Part shown: piece by piece, positions 6,131 through 8,993 of the stretch
Layout: each line of letters begins with the position of its first letter
Numbering within the stretch: position 1 is the first letter of the stretch
Assembly (NCBI GenBank): GCA_910589655.1
Contig: CAJUTJ010000075.1
Span: forward strand, 1 to 8,993
Direction: 5' to 3'
Source of the DNA: an uncultured Acetatifactor sp.
GTDB lineage: Bacteria; Bacillota; Clostridia; Lachnospirales; Lachnospiraceae
Length of the DNA: 8,993 bases
Translations under genes and position numbers: made by a program
The notes under the pieces: generated by a model
Database searches by the model: none
The model's input: only the letters and a program-made list of their open reading frames with translations
What the model was told of the DNA's origin: nothing

Positions 6131-6166
6131 CCGGTACGCACAGAAAATATATTTTCTGCGCTCCGG
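6131..6166 (-). other. Strong hairpin between dnaX and ybaB
   Basis: On the minus strand a 10-bp stem (GCGCAGAAAA pairing with TTTTCTGTGC, one G-U pair) closes on a TATA loop at 6138-6161. It is flanked by CCGG on both sides (6163-6166 and 6131-6134), which can extend the stem across a small internal loop. It starts 4 nt after the dnaX stop codon. It is followed by ACCGGAAATGATAAATAG, not a T-run, so it is not a typical intrinsic terminator. mRNA processing or 3'-end protection of the dnaX part is possible. Confidence 0.6.
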
Positions 6167-6169
6167 CTT

Positions 6170-7735
6170 TTACTCTTCGTCTTCTTCCTCAATCTCCATA
6201 TTGACAAGCCGGGAAAGATCCACATAGCTCTCTTCAAATTCCTGCTGTCCTTTTATCGTCTGAATATTTACTTCGATCTCTTTTCCGGAAAAGTCGGAGA
6301 GCAATGCTTCCAGCTGCTTTTTATTTTCGGTGTGCTGTGTAAAGTAATCCGACGGCATGCCGTCCTCCAGCACAATCATCAATCTGTTATCACCGCCAAG
6401 ACTGAGTTTTGCCCCCTTCAGGTAAGTTTTCATAGGATTATCAACACTTCCTACGATAACAGGCCACTTTGCCACAATCTGCTGTACATCCTCGGGAATG
6501 GCCTTGGGGATTTGCGGTTTCGTCTTTGAAACGTTTCCGGCCGTCTGAGCCGCTGCGCTTGCCGGTGCCGTAATTACGGCACCGTTCTCCACCTTGTCTT
6601 CCACCTGACGGATGCGGTCCAGAATCGCCTCTTGATCCGTCTCCATCTCCGGCTTGCAAAGCTTTATCAATGCAATTTCCACCAATATCCGTTTCTGTGC
6701 CGCATAACGTATCTGCCCTGACAGTTCCGAAAAAATCCTGATATAACGGATAATCCTGTCCATATCCGCCAGTTGAGACTCTTCCTTGAGGCGGTTTAAA
6801 TTATCCGTGGACATATCGATTACATCCTCCAGATGATCCGATGCCTGCACCAGCATCAGGTTCCGCAGATACCATGTAAAGTCCGTCACAAACTGCGTCA
6901 GCTCCCGCCCCTGAATCACAATTTCTTCCAGCAGTTCCACACATCCCAATACATTCCTGTCCAGAACGTACCGCAGCAGCCTGCTGAACACCTCCGTGTC
7001 CACCGCTCCCAGCACATCCAGAACCTTATCGTATGTCAGCTCCTGCCCCAGATGAAACGCAATACACTGATCCAGCAGACTCAGGGCATCACGCATGGAG
7101 CCGTCGGCGGTCTTCGCAATATAACGCAGCGCTTTTTCCTCCACCCGAACGCTCTCGGCATCAATTAGCTCTTTCATTCTGTCGGTGATTGTATCGATGG
7201 AAATCCTTTTGAAATCGTATCTCTGGCATCTGGACAAAATAGTGATCGGCAGCTTATGTACCTCTGTCGTCGCCAGAATAAAGATTACATAGGAAGGCGG
7301 TTCCTCCAGCGTCTTTAACAATGCGTTAAAGGCTCCTATGGAGAGCATATGCACCTCATCTATTATATAAACCTTGTACCTGCCCTCCGCAGGAGAATAA
7401 GATACTTCCTCCACGATTTCACGGATATTGTCCACGCCGTTGTTGGATGCGGCATCAATCTCGATTACGTTCATACTCGCCCCCACGGCAATTGCCTTAC
7501 AAATGCGGCATTCCCCGCAAGGGCCGTCCTCGGAAGGATTCTCACAGTTCACACTGCGGGCAAAAATTTTTGCCACGGTGGTTTTACCGGTTCCTCTCGT
7601 TCCGGTAAACAAATAAGCATGTCCGATGCGGTTTGCTTTCAACTGATTTTTCAAGGTGGTTACTATGTGGTCCTGCCCTTTTACATCCGAAAATGTGTCC
7701 GGACGAAATTTCCGGTATAATGCTGTATATGACAT
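6170..7735 (-). CDS. dnaX: DNA polymerase III subunits gamma/tau (clamp loader ATPase)
   Basis: The 521-residue protein is the ATPase of the replicative clamp loader, which opens and loads the beta clamp. Visible features are Walker A 'GTRGTGKT' (45-52), the four-cysteine zinc module (Cys64, Cys73, Cys76, Cys79), Walker B 'IIDEVH' (124-129), 'ILATTE' sensor 1 (153-158), 'LSRC' with the Arg finger (Arg169), 'GSMRDALSLLDQ' sensor 2 (212-223), the clamp-loader collar (about 245-362), an Ala/Thr-rich linker (about 385-405), and a C-terminal domain ending in an acidic tail. I start it at the ATG at 7735: AAAGGTGA lies 5 nt before it, and the alternative GTG at 7744 falls inside that ribosome binding site. 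The gene follows pfkA by 21 nt, so the two are probably one transcript. There is no convincing frameshift site that would make a short gamma form. Confidence 0.97.
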   Translation of the reverse strand: MSYTALYRKFRPDTFSDVKGQDHIVTTLKNQLKANRIGHAYLFTGTRGTGKTTVAKIFARSVNCENPSEDGPCGECRICKAIAVGASMNVIEIDAASNNGVDNIREIVEEVSYSPAEGRYKVYIIDEVHMLSIGAFNALLKTLEEPPSYVIFILATTEVHKLPITILSRCQRYDFKRISIDTITDRMKELIDAESVRVEEKALRYIAKTADGSMRDALSLLDQCIAFHLGQELTYDKVLDVLGAVDTEVFSRLLRYVLDRNVLGCVELLEEIVIQGRELTQFVTDFTWYLRNLMLVQASDHLEDVIDMSTDNLNRLKEESQLADMDRIIRYIRIFSELSGQIRYAAQKRILVEIALIKLCKPEMETDQEAILDRIRQVEDKVENGAVITAPASAAAQTAGNVSKTKPQIPKAIPEDVQQIVAKWPVIVGSVDNPMKTYLKGAKLSLGGDNRLMIVLEDGMPSDYFTQHTENKKQLEALLSDFSGKEIEVNIQTIKGQQEFEESYVDLSRLVNMEIEEEDEE

Positions 7736-7756
7736 TCTCGTCACCTTTCTGTCCTA

Positions 7757-8830
7757 TTAATCGCCAAAAGAAATGCCCAGCAGCTTTGCCTCCTGCACAA
7801 TGGTAGCATCCGGCTCGATCATCTTCAGTTTACCGGCCACATCCTCCAGAGGAACACGGACAATCTCGCGGTTTTTATAGCCTACCATAAAGCCAAATTG
7901 ATTATCCAGAATTAATTTGCCTGCCTCGGCGCCAAGACGGCTTGCAAATACTCTGTCATAAGGACAGGGGCTCCCGCCTCTCTGAGTGTGGCCGGGAACC
8001 GTTACACGAACCTCTCTGCCCGTCTTCTTTTGAATGGCTGCCGCCACCTCATAAGACACGGAAGGATAGGTTCTCTTTTCCAGCTTCTTCTTATAATCTT
8101 TCTTGGAAAGCTTTGCGTCATTCTTGGAGATCGCACCTTCCGCCACTGCTATAATGGTAAAACTGCTGCCCCTCTGATCCCGTTCCTCGATTTTCTCTAT
8201 CACCTTGTCAATATCATAGGGAATCTCGGGAAGCAGAATGATATCCGCGCCCCCTGCCATGCCGGCATTTAAAGTCAGCCAGCCAACCTTATGCCCCATA
8301 ACCTCCACAATAAACACACGTCCGTGGGAAGCCGCCGTGGTATGAATGCAGTCGATGGCATCCGTAGCGATATTCACCGCACTCTGGAAGCCGAAAGTCA
8401 TATCCGTCCCCCAAAGGTCATTGTCAATCGTCTTAGGCAGAGTAATAATATTCAGTCCTTCCTGTCTCAGCAGGTTCGCCGTCTTATGAGTACCGTTGCC
8501 GCCCAGTATTACCAGACAATCCAGCTGCAGTTTATAATAATTCTGCTTCATTGCTTCCACTTTATCCAGACCGTTCTCATCCGGCTCCTGTATGGTCTTG
8601 AAAGGTGTACGGGAAGTTCCCAGAATCGTGCCTCCCTTGGTCAAAATGCCTGAAAAGTCCTTGCCCGTCAGCATCCGGAACTTTCCGTAGATCAATCCCT
8701 TATACCCGTCCAGAAACCCGTATATCTCAACATCATCCTTACTGTAGTGCAGGGTTTTAACGACACCGCGCATAGCCGCATTCAGAGCCTGACAGTCCCC
8801 GCCGCTGGTCAACATACCGATTCGTTTCAT
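7757..8830 (-). CDS. pfkA: 6-phosphofructokinase
   Basis: The 357-residue protein phosphorylates fructose 6-phosphate to fructose 1,6-bisphosphate, the committed step of glycolysis. Motifs in order are 'TSGGDC' (8-13, nucleotide loop), 'LGGNGTHK' (109-116), 'PKTIDND' (132-138, with Asp136 as the catalytic base), 'GRVFIVEVMGHKVGW' (170-184, Arg171 contacts fructose 6-phosphate), and 'VPGHTQRGGSP' (278-288, His281 and Arg284). By E. coli numbering, Gly113 matches Gly104 (ATP type) and Lys133 matches position 124 (Lys in PPi enzymes). Asn112 replaces the usual Mg-binding Asp103. ATP is the likely donor but the signature is mixed. The length is slightly above the ~320-residue short bacterial enzymes, because of an insertion near 233-255 and a longer C-terminus. 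The start at 8830 has GAGGAGGAAATAAGT before it; an in-frame extension to 8899 has no ribosome binding site. dnaX follows closely. Confidence 0.95.
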   Translation of the reverse strand: MKRIGMLTSGGDCQALNAAMRGVVKTLHYSKDDVEIYGFLDGYKGLIYGKFRMLTGKDFSGILTKGGTILGTSRTPFKTIQEPDENGLDKVEAMKQNYYKLQLDCLVILGGNGTHKTANLLRQEGLNIITLPKTIDNDLWGTDMTFGFQSAVNIATDAIDCIHTTAASHGRVFIVEVMGHKVGWLTLNAGMAGGADIILLPEIPYDIDKVIEKIEERDQRGSSFTIIAVAEGAISKNDAKLSKKDYKKKLEKRTYPSVSYEVAAAIQKKTGREVRVTVPGHTQRGGSPCPYDRVFASRLGAEAGKLILDNQFGFMVGYKNREIVRVPLEDVAGKLKMIEPDATIVQEAKLLGISFGD

Positions 8831-8993
8831 ACTTATTTCCTCCTCTATTTCAGTGGTAGTGTCAAATCTACCTCTATGTTTTTTTATTACAAACCCCATA
8901 TTTTCAAGGATTACACCACTTTTTCAAAAGAAAAAGCAATGACCTCCCTTTTTTGTGTAAATACTATTACCAACCCACAAACACTGAAAGGAA
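8831..8993 (-). promoter_or_regulatory. pfkA upstream region with an inverted repeat; no clear promoter
   Basis: The 163 nt to the window edge hold no gene I can support. A perfect 7-bp inverted repeat (CTTTTTC, TTTT, GAAAAAG on the minus strand) lies at 8919-8936, about 90 nt before the pfkA start. It could be an operator or a weak hairpin. TTGACA occurs at 8865-8860, but a -10 at normal spacing would fall in the ribosome binding site. A GGGAGG tract at 8948-8943 has no convincing coding region behind it. The real promoter may be outside the window or depend on a poor -35. Confidence 0.35.

Noticed and set aside
6316..6330. Possible dnaX frameshift site (AAT AAA AAG on the minus strand)
   Set aside because: It is not a proper X XXY YYZ slippery heptamer, and it lies at about codon 472 of 521, too late to make a gamma-like short product.
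8837..8865. TTGACA at 8865-8860 as the pfkA promoter
   Set aside because: A -10 at normal spacing would be GAGGAA, which is part of the pfkA ribosome binding site, leaving no room for a leader.
8831..8899. 23-residue N-terminal extension of pfkA
   Set aside because: The upstream ATG has no ribosome binding site, and the family begins at MKRIGMLTSGGD, which has a strong GAGGAGG before it.

Overview
The window is a housekeeping segment from a low-to-mid-GC Firmicute, most likely a member of the Lachnospiraceae (Clostridium cluster XIVa). Two things support this. The first ~300 nt of a 16S rRNA gene (minus strand, left edge) has a helix-6/helix-11 region with the CGCATAAGCGCACAGAGC signature typical of that family. 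The protein set also fits: a DUF5711-type membrane protein, a LysM membrane protein, a CvpA-like protein, and a 'GGNGT / PKTIDND' phosphofructokinase. Every gene supported here lies on the minus strand, so transcription runs right to left.

Layout in transcription order. pfkA (8830-7757) is followed after 21 nt by dnaX (7735-6170). A 75-nt gap with a strong hairpin leads to the YbaB/EbfC-family gene (6094-5747), whose stop codon shares one base with the recR start (5747-5151). A 263-nt gap follows, almost filled by a 104-bp tandem direct repeat (2.3 copies). Then come galM (4887-3847), a single-pass LysM protein with a Pro-Glu-Pro-Thr spacer (3745-2645), a DUF5711 membrane-anchored beta-propeller-like protein (2585-1389) and a CvpA-like four-helix membrane protein (1242-712). 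Finally the rRNA operon starts: an UP-like A-tract block, a near-consensus promoter (TTGACA-17-TATTCT, 541-513), a ~200-nt leader with a boxA-like element and three GAAA-capped hairpins, and the 16S gene.

Functionally, dnaX, ybaB and recR form the classic replication/repair cluster: clamp-loader subunit, nucleoid-associated protein and recombination mediator. pfkA (glycolysis) sits immediately upstream and galM (entry of galactose/glucose anomers) downstream. The LysM, DUF5711 and CvpA-like genes look like a cell-envelope group. Candidate extended -10 promoters precede the LysM gene and the DUF5711 gene, so the region is probably read as several overlapping units.

There is no CRISPR array, insertion sequence, phage gene, toxin-antitoxin pair or defence system. 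The parts least explained are the 104-bp tandem repeat before galM, the N-terminal domain of the LysM protein with its two envelope neighbours, the hairpin array in the 16S leader, and the active-site signature of the phosphofructokinase. All protein assignments rest on reading motifs by eye and on remembered family patterns; no search was run.
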